From: Acidimicrobiaceae bacterium
GTDB lineage: Bacteria; Actinomycetota; Acidimicrobiia; Acidimicrobiales; Bog-793
DNA length: 12,861 bases
Direction: 5' to 3'
Assembly (NCBI GenBank): GCA_027306715.1
Contig: DAHUZG010000190.1
Location: 1-12,861, forward strand
The notes under the pieces: generated by a model
Told to the model about the DNA's origin: nothing
The model's input: the letters and a program-made list of their open reading frames with translations, nothing else
The model's database searches: none
Shown: one piece after another, positions 6,554-11,778 of the stretch
How the letters are laid out: every line of letters starts with the position of its first letter
Numbering within the stretch: the first letter of the stretch is position 1
Made by a program: the position numbers and the translations under genes

Positions 6554-7505
6554 GCCGGTTGTGACGGTCCCCGACGATCGCGGCATCGAGGTCCCGACGG
6601 CGCTCGCCGGCGAGCGCGTCGACCGGATCGTCGCGATGCTCGTTCCCTGCTCGCGTGCCGAGGCGGGGCGCCTTGTCATCGCAGGCGGGGTTCTCGTCGG
6701 CGGCCAACCGGCGCGGGCCGCCAGCCGGCGGGTGGCCCTTGGTGAGCGCATCGAGATCGATGCCGGCGCCGTCAGGCCCGAGCCCACCCCGCCCAGGGTC
6801 GAGGAGGCGCTCGAGCCACTCCGCCTCGTCCACGTCGACGAGGACCTCGTCATCGTCGACAAGCCTGCAGGTGTCGTCGTCCATCCGGGGGCGGGACACC
6901 ACGGGGCGACCCTTGTCTCCCAGCTCCTCGCAGAATTTCCCGAGCTGGCAAACACCGAGGGAATCGGCGACCAGGGACGGCCGGGAATCGTCCACCGACT
7001 CGACAAGGACACCTCGGGGCTGCTCGCCGTGGCCCGCACTGCACTCGCCTATGACTCGCTCACCGGTCAGCTGGCGGACCGCACGATGGGGCGCAGCTAC
7101 CGCGCGCTCGTCCTCGGTCGCCTCGGCGCCGGCAGCGGCGCCGTCGAGGCGCCGATCGGCCGCTCACGACGGGACCGCACACGGATGGCGGTGACCCGTG
7201 ACGGCCGGGAGGCGCGGACGCGCTACCGGGTGCTGGCCCGCTACGAGGAGCCGCTTCCTCTGACCGAGCTCGACGTGCGGCTCGACACCGGGCGCACGCA
7301 CCAGATCCGGGTCCATCTCTCGGCGATCGGCCATCCTGTCGCCGGAGACGGCCGGTATGGCGGAGGCCGCTCGCGCCTCGGGCTGGCGCGGCCGTTCCTG
7401 CATGCCGAGAGCCTGCAGCTGACCCACCCGCGAACCGGGTCCCGCCTCACGGCGAGCTCCCTCCTGCCGCCTGAGCTGGTCGAGATGCTGGCTCGCTGCT
7501 GCTGA
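6543..7505 (+). CDS. rluD: RluA/RluD-family 23S rRNA pseudouridine synthase
   Basis: The protein has 320 residues. An N-terminal S4-like RNA-binding domain (about 20-75, AGERVDRIVAML...) precedes the catalytic domain, with HVDEDLVIVDKPAGVVVHPG (97-116), the signature HRLDKDTSG (151-159) carrying catalytic Asp154, LDTGRTHQIRVHL (247-259) and GHPVAGDGRYG (263-273). The family isomerises uridines in large-subunit rRNA; RluD acts on helix 69, but substrate cannot be read from sequence alone. ATG 6543 is chosen because the S4 region follows. GTG 6534 and GTG 6477 are in-frame alternatives. It overlaps the end of lspA by 11 bp with no close ribosome binding site, consistent with coupled translation. 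Confidence 0.93.
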   Translation: MPVEPVVTVPDDRGIEVPTALAGERVDRIVAMLVPCSRAEAGRLVIAGGVLVGGQPARAASRRVALGERIEIDAGAVRPEPTPPRVEEALEPLRLVHVDEDLVIVDKPAGVVVHPGAGHHGATLVSQLLAEFPELANTEGIGDQGRPGIVHRLDKDTSGLLAVARTALAYDSLTGQLADRTMGRSYRALVLGRLGAGSGAVEAPIGRSRRDRTRMAVTRDGREARTRYRVLARYEEPLPLTELDVRLDTGRTHQIRVHLSAIGHPVAGDGRYGGGRSRLGLARPFLHAESLQLTHPRTGSRLTASSLLPPELVEMLARCC

Positions 7506-7509
7506 GCCG

Positions 7510-7573
7510 CTGCTACTGACTGAGCCCCTGCTACCGACTGAGCCCCTGGTGCTGAGCCCCTGGTGCTGAGCCC
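7510..7573. repeat. stepped short tandem repeat between convergent genes
   Basis: Two 18-bp units (CTGCTACTGACTGAGCCC 7510-7527; CTGCTACCGACTGAGCCC 7528-7545) are followed by two identical 14-bp units (CTGGTGCTGAGCCC 7546-7559 and 7560-7573). The last codons of rluD (CTGCTGCTGAGCC) look like part of the same family. The 107-bp spacer between the rluD and sigma-factor stops is mostly this repeat. Confidence 0.85.
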
Positions 7574-7592
7574 CGCGGTTGCGGCCGAGAAC

Positions 7593-7608
7593 GGCTCCCG
7601 GACGAGCC
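7593..7608 (-). terminator. weak hairpin after the sigma-factor stop codon
   Basis: Read on the minus strand, GGCTC-GTCCGG-GAGCC lies 4 nt after the stop codon and is followed by GTTCTCGG. The stem is only 5 bp and there is no U tract, so it is a weak terminator candidate; U-less terminators are described in actinobacteria. Confidence 0.25.
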
Positions 7609-7612
7609 TCGC

Positions 7613-8440
7613 TCAGGCGGCGGGGTGCAGTGCTGTCACCTCGGGCTGGGCGGCCAGGAAGCGCAGAGCCGCGGCCTCGATGCTGCGGACGCGCCGCACG
7701 CCGATGCCGAGCGCCCGCGCCGTCGTCTCGAGCGACGCCGGCGGCTGGCCGGCGAGACCGAAGCGCAGCTTCACCACCTCCTGCTCCATCTCCGGCAGGC
7801 GACCGATGGCATCATCGAGGCGAGCGATCGAGAGCGCTGCGGCGATGTCCTCGTCGAGCGGCGTCTCGTCGGAGCCGAGGACGTCACCGAGGGTGGCAGT
7901 GGCGTCGCTTCCGAGCGGCTGGTCGAGGCTGGCGACCACGCGGGGCAGGCGGGCAGCGAGCTCGTCACCCTCGCGCTCGGCCGCCGCCTCGGCGGCGACG
8001 GCGTCCTCGGGCAGCCGGATGGCGCGGCCCTTGGACTGCACCGCCCGCTGCAACGACTGGCGGATCCACCACGTGGCGTAGGTCGAGAACTTGAAGCCGC
8101 GGCGCCAGTCGAACTTCTCGACCGCGCGCATCAGCCCGAACGTCCCCTCCTGAACGAGATCGACGAGGTCGACGCCGCGACCCTGGTAGCGGCGCGCCCA
8201 GTGCACGACGAGGCGGAGGTTTGCAGCGATCATCTCGGAACGAGCTTCCGCGTCCCCCTGCTCCACCCGCTGGGCCAGCGCGATCTGCTCGTCGGCGCTC
8301 AGCAGCGGGTGACGCCCGACGTCGTCGAGGAACAGCCTCATCAGGTCGGGGCCGTTCGCCGAGCGGTCAACAGACTCGTCAAGGTAGGTCGTGGTGGGGA
8401 TGTGCTCGTCTCCTTCAACGTGGCCGGCAAGACTGGTCAT
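7613..8440 (-). CDS. sigma-70 family sigma factor, group-2-like, with reduced domain 3
   Basis: The product (275 residues) directs RNA polymerase to promoters. Region 1.2 is DLMRLFLDDVGRHPLLSADEQIALAQRV (32-59). Region 2 has IAANLRLVVHWARRY (71-85), LVDLVQEGTFGLMRAVEKF (92-110) and FKFSTYATWWIRQ (116-128), the principal-type -10 melting and recognition helix. Region 4 has LPEMEQEVVKLRFGL (215-229) and the helix-turn-helix ASLETTARALGIGVRRVRSIE (about 235-255). Between IRLP (141-144) and SLDQP (171-175) there are 26 residues, where principal sigmas have about 55, so the LGREPT...EEIA helix-turn-helix of domain 3 is missing. Residues equivalent to E. coli R584, E585, Q589 and T440 are V248, R249, S253 and Q131. 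The ATG at 8440 has AAGGG 6 nt upstream; the frame continues further up without conserved sequence. No anti-sigma gene is adjacent. Confidence 0.9.
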   Translation of the reverse strand: MTSLAGHVEGDEHIPTTTYLDESVDRSANGPDLMRLFLDDVGRHPLLSADEQIALAQRVEQGDAEARSEMIAANLRLVVHWARRYQGRGVDLVDLVQEGTFGLMRAVEKFDWRRGFKFSTYATWWIRQSLQRAVQSKGRAIRLPEDAVAAEAAAEREGDELAARLPRVVASLDQPLGSDATATLGDVLGSDETPLDEDIAAALSIARLDDAIGRLPEMEQEVVKLRFGLAGQPPASLETTARALGIGVRRVRSIEAAALRFLAAQPEVTALHPAA

Positions 8441-8459
8441 CGGCGACCCTTGCCGCTCA

Positions 8460-8483
8460 ATACCCGATTCCTCTTGTTGCAAC
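8460..8483 (-). promoter_or_regulatory. candidate sigma-gene promoter GTTG-N14-GGGTAT
   Basis: On the minus strand GTTG (8483-8480) and GGGTAT (8465-8460) are 14 bp apart. This resembles the GTTT-N13-15-GGGTAT consensus of general-stress (SigB/SigF-type) promoters of Gram-positives. It would start transcription near 8453, only about 12 nt from the ATG, placing the AAGGG ribosome binding site (8451-8447) at the very 5' end. The match is good but could be chance, and no SigB-type factor is in the window. Confidence 0.35.
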
Positions 8484-8670
8484 ACGAGTTCGGACCCCGC
8501 CATTCCCGTGGACGACGGCGACCGCTCCAGATTTCCGACCGCGTCTGAACGGGCTCGTGCGTCATGCCGTTCTCCCAGCTCAGGCTCGTTTCCACAGATA
8601 TCGCCGGATCCCCGGTGGCGGGCGGAGAGCCCGCTCGGAGAAGCACTACGGCACGTAGCGACGCTCCGCT

Positions 8671-8709
8671 GAGCCGCCGCCGGCAGCGCCGCGTCGCCGG
8701 CGGTGGCTC
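8671..8709. repeat. 14-bp inverted repeat (stem-loop) upstream of the phosphatase gene
   Basis: The arms GAGCCGCCGCCGGC (8671-8684) and GCCGGCGGTGGCTC (8696-8709) are complementary at 13 of 14 positions, with one G-T pair, around an 11-nt loop. No T tract follows on either strand. It ends 20 bp before the ATG at 8730 and 5 bp before TAGCTT, so it would cover the -35 region: an operator or leader structure is more likely than a terminator. Confidence 0.8.
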
Positions 8710-8714
8710 TCGGG

Positions 8715-8720
8715 TAGCTT
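8715..8720 (+). promoter_or_regulatory. possible -10 element of the phosphatase gene
   Basis: TAGCTT fits TANNNT and ends 9 nt before ATG 8730, allowing a leaderless or near-leaderless transcript. There is no -35 match; the inverted repeat occupies that position. Confidence 0.3.
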
Positions 8721-8729
8721 CGCCGCTGC

Positions 8730-9353
8730 ATGGAGGGCGCGACCGAACGTCCCGAGGGTCGCCGACCCGAGCGTCGCGGGCCCGAGCGCGTCGTCCTCGT
8801 CCGGCACGCCTCGACCGCCTGGAGCCGCAGCGGCCGCCACACCGGGAGAACCGATCTCTCGCTCGACGCCGGCGGGACGATCGAAGCGTTGGCGATCGGC
8901 GAGCGCCTGAGCGGTGAGCGCTTCGCGGCGGTGTGGTCGAGCCCGCTCGCCCGCGCCGCTGAGACCTGCGTGCTGGCGGGACTCGGCTCCTCGATGCGCC
9001 TCGTCGACGAGCTGATGGAGTGGGACTACGGCGCCTACGAGGGGCGTACGACGGCTTCGATCCGTGCCGAGCGCCCCGGCTGGGAGCTGTTCCGTGACGG
9101 CTGCCCGGGCGGGGAGGACGCCCCCGCGGTGGGGAGGCGCGTCGAGCGCCTCATCCGTGCTCTACGCGAGGACGAGGAGCTCGAGTCGGCTCAGGTGGTC
9201 CTGTTCTCACACGGCCACCTGCTGCGCACCCTCGCTGCCTGCTGGATCGACCTCGACCCCGCCTGCGGGCGCCTTCTTCACCTCGACGCCGGCCGGCTGT
9301 GCGCGCTCGGCTGGGAGCGGGAGGTCCCGGTCGCGCTCAGCTGGAACTGCTGA
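8730..9353 (+). CDS. histidine phosphatase superfamily protein (SHB17-like)
   Basis: The protein (207 residues) belongs to the phosphoglycerate-mutase-like branch that uses a phospho-histidine intermediate. VVLVRHASTAW (21-31) carries R25 and nucleophile H26. SSPLARAAETC (70-80) carries R75, ELMEWDYGAYEG (94-105) the acid E97, and LFSHGHLLR (158-166) the second His, H161. Several segments resemble yeast SHB17, a sedoheptulose-1,7-bisphosphatase: WSRSGRHTGRTDLSL (31-45), EWDYGAYEG, LFRDGCPGGE (120-129) and LDAGRLCALGW (185-195). That substrate is an inference; mutase-like, phosphoserine or small-sugar phosphatases are alternatives. The first 20 residues are Arg/Glu-rich and unconserved. No ribosome binding site precedes ATG 8730. 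Its 3' end overlaps the convergent Rrf2 gene by 17 bp. Confidence 0.9.
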   Translation: MEGATERPEGRRPERRGPERVVLVRHASTAWSRSGRHTGRTDLSLDAGGTIEALAIGERLSGERFAAVWSSPLARAAETCVLAGLGSSMRLVDELMEWDYGAYEGRTTASIRAERPGWELFRDGCPGGEDAPAVGRRVERLIRALREDEELESAQVVLFSHGHLLRTLAACWIDLDPACGRLLHLDAGRLCALGWEREVPVALSWNC

Positions 9354-9948
9354 TCACCTCGAGCGTGCCGACCTCGGCGCGCCCCGGCTCGCCGAGCGAC
9401 TGCCGTAGCGGGAAGAGCGCGTCGCCAGAGGTGGTGACACCGGCATCACCGCCGGAGCCCTTGCCGGCGGCACCGCTGCCGGCAGGCTGGCCGGCGCCAC
9501 GGGCGGGCAGAGCCGCCGCAGGGTCTGAGGAACCCGTCGCCCGGGCGACCATGTCTGCGAGGGTGAAGGAGTCGAGATGGTGGCGCATCACCTCGCCGGC
9601 CTCGGCCCACACCCCGAGCAGGACGCACTGCCCCTCGTGGTCGCAGGCCCCGTTCTCGTGCGGCGGCCCGAAGTGCCCGACGGCGATCGGGCCGTCGACG
9701 GCGCTGACGACCTCGCCGAGAGTGATCGCGCCCGGGGGGCGGGCGAGAACGTACCCCCCGCCGACGCCGCGCTTGGAGCGGACGAGACCAGCTCCTTTGA
9801 GCGCGAGCAGGATCTGCTCGAGGTACGGCTGGCGGAGGCCGGTGCGCTCGGCGATGTCGCGTACCGAGGTGGGGGCGGCGTCATCGCCATGCAGCGCCAG
9901 CGAGAGCAGGGCTCTGCTGGCGTAGTCGCCCCTCGTCGAGACACGCAC
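9337..9948 (-). CDS. Rrf2-family transcriptional regulator
   Basis: Residues 1-135 are a typical Rrf2 winged helix (IscR/NsrR/RsrR family). The N-terminus MRVSTRGDYASRAL is followed by the recognition region DIAERTGLRQPYLEQILLAL (31-50) and the wing GLVRSKRGVGGGYVLARPP (54-72), then TLGEVVSAVDGPI and a dimer helix with CVLLGVW (108-114) and TLADMV. Many members sense iron, NO or redox state through an Fe-S cluster. Here only two of the three IscR cysteines occur (C102, C108, spaced CX5C); the first position is P96, with H97 beside it. D8 matches the Asp ligand position of NsrR. A 65-residue Gly/Ala/Ser-rich tail follows the domain, unusual for the family. GTG 9948 is chosen because homology starts there; TACCAT ends 6 nt upstream. 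It is divergent from the phosphodiesterase gene, a possible target. Confidence 0.9.
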   Translation of the reverse strand: MRVSTRGDYASRALLSLALHGDDAAPTSVRDIAERTGLRQPYLEQILLALKGAGLVRSKRGVGGGYVLARPPGAITLGEVVSAVDGPIAVGHFGPPHENGACDHEGQCVLLGVWAEAGEVMRHHLDSFTLADMVARATGSSDPAAALPARGAGQPAGSGAAGKGSGGDAGVTTSGDALFPLRQSLGEPGRAEVGTLEVISSSS

Positions 9949-9996
9949 CCTGACATGGTAGGGCGCCGAGCGGGCGCGACCGTATGCTGCTCGGCT
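9949..9996. promoter_or_regulatory. divergent promoter region, Rrf2 gene / phosphodiesterase operon
   Basis: In these 48 bp, TACCAT (minus strand, 9960-9955) ends 6 nt before the Rrf2 GTG, and TATGCT (plus strand, 9983-9988) ends 8 nt before GTG 9997. Both would give leaderless mRNAs. A direct repeat of GGGCGC (9961-9966 and 9972-9977, 11 bp apart) lies between them and could be a regulator site, although it is unremarkable in such GC-rich DNA. Confidence 0.4.
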
Positions 9997-11190
9997 GTGC
10001 AGGCTCGAAGCAGTGACCGGCGCGCCGCCTCTGAGGCGCCGGAGCAGGTGCCGCTGTTCGCCACGCCGCCGCCCGCCCCGAAGGACGCCGGCGCGCCGGT
10101 CCTTCCTGACTACGGCGGTGCCTGCCTGAGCTCGCTCGTGCCTGCTCTCCTCGCCTCGCTCGACGGCGAGGAGCCGGCGAGCTGGCTGCCCGAGCCGGTG
10201 CGAGGTGCCGACCAGGTGGTCCTTCTCGTCCTCGACGGGCTCGGGTTCGAGCAGCTGACGGCCAACCGCGACGTCGCGCCGGCGCTGTCGGCGATGCACG
10301 GCCGCGCCATCACCTCGGTCGTCCCGACGACGACGGCGACCGCCCTCACCTCGATCACCACGGGCTCGCCCCCGGCCGCCCACGGCATCGTCGGCTACCG
10401 GATGCACGTCGCCGGGTCGGTTCTCAACGTGCTCCGCTGGACCGTGGCCTCCGGCGACGCCCGACAGTCCATCCCGCCCTCGTCGCTGCAGCACCGACTC
10501 CCCTTCGCCGGGCGCGAGGTGCCGGTCGTCTCGCGAGCGGAATTCGCCCGGAGCGGCTTCTCCGAGGCACACCTCGCGGGGTCGAGGCTCGTGGGCTGGC
10601 GCCTGCCCTCCTCGATCGGGGTCGAGGTATCCGCCCTGCTGGGCGCCGGCGAGCGGTTCGTCTACGCCTACTACGACGGGGTGGACAAGGTCGCCCACGA
10701 GCACGGCCTCGGCGAGCACTATCGCGCCGAGCTGTCCTTTGCCGACCGGATCGTCGCCGACCTGCTGGCACGGCTGCCCGCCGGTGCCGCACTGGTCGTC
10801 ACCGCCGATCACGGCCAGGTCGAGGTGCCCGAGCCCGCCATCGAGCTGCCGCCCGAGCTGCTCGCCGACGTCGAGGGCTTCTCCGGCGAGGGACGGTTTC
10901 GCTGGCTGCACGCCTGGCCCGGGCGGGCGCAGGCGCTCGCCGCTGCTTGCCTCGACCGCTTCGACGACGTCGCCTGGGTCCGCACCAGGCGGCAGCTCAT
11001 TACCGAGAGCTGGTTCGGCGGGCAGCTCACGCCGGCGGTGGCAGCGCTCCTCGGCGACGTCGCTCTCGTCGCCCGCCAGCCGGTGGCGTTCTCCGACCCC
11101 GCCGACACCGGCGAGCTTCGCCTCCTCGCCCGCCACGGCTCGGTGACCTCGGCCGAGATGCTCGTTCCCTTGCTCGCCGGGCGCTGCTAG
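9997..11190 (+). CDS. alkaline-phosphatase superfamily phosphodiesterase / nucleotide pyrophosphatase
   Basis: The protein (397 residues) has the metal-dependent phosphodiesterase fold (type I phosphodiesterase/nucleotide pyrophosphatase). VVLLVLDGLGFEQL (74-87) holds metal ligand D80. SVVPTTTATALTSITTG (107-123) holds the Thr nucleophile (111-113). YYDGVDKVAHEHG (225-237) holds D230 and H234, and VVTADHGQVE (267-276) holds D271 and H272. The substrate is unknown; cyclic or nucleotide phosphodiesters are usual for the family. No signal peptide or membrane segment is seen, so it is probably cytoplasmic. GTG 9997 lies 8 nt after TATGCT. ATG 9955 is an in-frame alternative, but it would start almost inside the Rrf2 gene and has no ribosome binding site. 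The next gene begins 9 nt after the stop. Confidence 0.88.
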   Translation: MQARSSDRRAASEAPEQVPLFATPPPAPKDAGAPVLPDYGGACLSSLVPALLASLDGEEPASWLPEPVRGADQVVLLVLDGLGFEQLTANRDVAPALSAMHGRAITSVVPTTTATALTSITTGSPPAAHGIVGYRMHVAGSVLNVLRWTVASGDARQSIPPSSLQHRLPFAGREVPVVSRAEFARSGFSEAHLAGSRLVGWRLPSSIGVEVSALLGAGERFVYAYYDGVDKVAHEHGLGEHYRAELSFADRIVADLLARLPAGAALVVTADHGQVEVPEPAIELPPELLADVEGFSGEGRFRWLHAWPGRAQALAAACLDRFDDVAWVRTRRQLITESWFGGQLTPAVAALLGDVALVARQPVAFSDPADTGELRLLARHGSVTSAEMLVPLLAGRC

Positions 11191-11199
11191 CGATCCGCA

Positions 11200-11778
11200 G
11201 TGAGGATCTACACCCGCCACGGTGACGATGGCACCACCGAGCTGCGCTCCGGCGGTCGCGTGCGAAAGGACGACGCCCTCGTGGAGCTGACCGGAGCCGT
11301 CGACGAGGCTCAGGCCGCCCTCGGGCTGGCGCGCGCCGAGTGCGAGCCGGCGAGCGAGCTCGATGAGCTCCTGGTGCGGCTCGAGCGCACGCTGTGGGTG
11401 CTGATGGCGGAGCTGTCGACCGCAACTGCTGACCGCGCGCAGCTCGTTCCGGGCCAGACGGCGGTGACCGCCGAGATGGTGGTCGAGCTCGAGCGGGAGA
11501 TCGACCGCTCGCTCGAGGGTCTCGAGCTCGAGCGGGCGTTCGTCCTGCCGGGTGGAAGCCGGCTGGCTGCCACCCTCGACTTCGCCCGCACGGTGGTGCG
11601 CCGAGCGGAGCGGCTCGCCGCCGCCCAGCAGCTCGACGGGTCCGCGGCGATGGCGTATCTCAACCGACTCTCCGACCTGTGCTGGGCGCTCGCCCGCCGT
11701 CATGAGACGACCCGTCTCGTCGCCGGCGGTAGGTCTCGCCGGCGAGGCGGAGCCGAGAAGATCGAGGAGGTTCCGTGA
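11200..11778 (+). CDS. PduO-type cob(I)alamin adenosyltransferase
   Basis: This enzyme transfers the adenosyl group of ATP to cob(I)alamin, making coenzyme B12 (adenosylcobalamin) for mutases and reductases. The protein (192 residues) shows the family signatures: N-terminal ATP-binding RIYTRHGDDGTTEL (2-15) and GGRVRKDDALVELTGAVDEAQAALG (18-42), FVLPGGS (114-120), FARTVVRRAERL (128-139), and YLNRLSDLCWALAR (153-166). The GTG start at 11200 is fixed by homology right after it. The upstream phosphodiesterase stop is 9 nt away and the downstream GTG overlaps this stop by 4 nt, so the three genes form an operon. The last 25 residues are a basic unconserved tail that includes the Shine-Dalgarno of the next gene. 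No B12-dependent enzyme lies in the window. Confidence 0.95.
   Translation: MRIYTRHGDDGTTELRSGGRVRKDDALVELTGAVDEAQAALGLARAECEPASELDELLVRLERTLWVLMAELSTATADRAQLVPGQTAVTAEMVVELEREIDRSLEGLELERAFVLPGGSRLAATLDFARTVVRRAERLAAAQQLDGSAAMAYLNRLSDLCWALARRHETTRLVAGGRSRRRGGAEKIEEVP
11765..11770 (+). promoter_or_regulatory. strong ribosome binding site of the aminopeptidase gene
   Basis: AGGAGG lies 4 nt before GTG 11775 and is inside the end of the adenosyltransferase gene. It is the clearest Shine-Dalgarno sequence in the window and fixes this start. Confidence 0.8.

Larger units (their letters stand above)
8441..8729. other. divergent control region, sigma gene / histidine phosphatase gene
   Basis: This 289-bp region separates two divergent starts. 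It contains the GTTG-N14-GGGTAT promoter candidate, the sigma-gene ribosome binding site, a small hairpin GCGGGC-GGAGA-GCCCGC (8618-8634), a large inverted repeat (8671-8709) and a TAGCTT hexamer (8715-8720). No gene is supported; the frames crossing it lack recognisable sequence. Confidence 0.55.

Noticed and set aside
8441..8842. N-terminal extension of the sigma factor to an upstream start (ATG 8503 or further)
   Set aside because: No conserved residues, no ribosome binding site, and it would swallow the GGGTAT element; ATG 8440 has AAGGG at 6 nt.
9961..9977. GGGCGC direct repeat as a defined Rrf2 operator
   Set aside because: It is only 6 bp long in very GC-rich DNA and does not match a known IscR or NsrR site; kept only as a remark.
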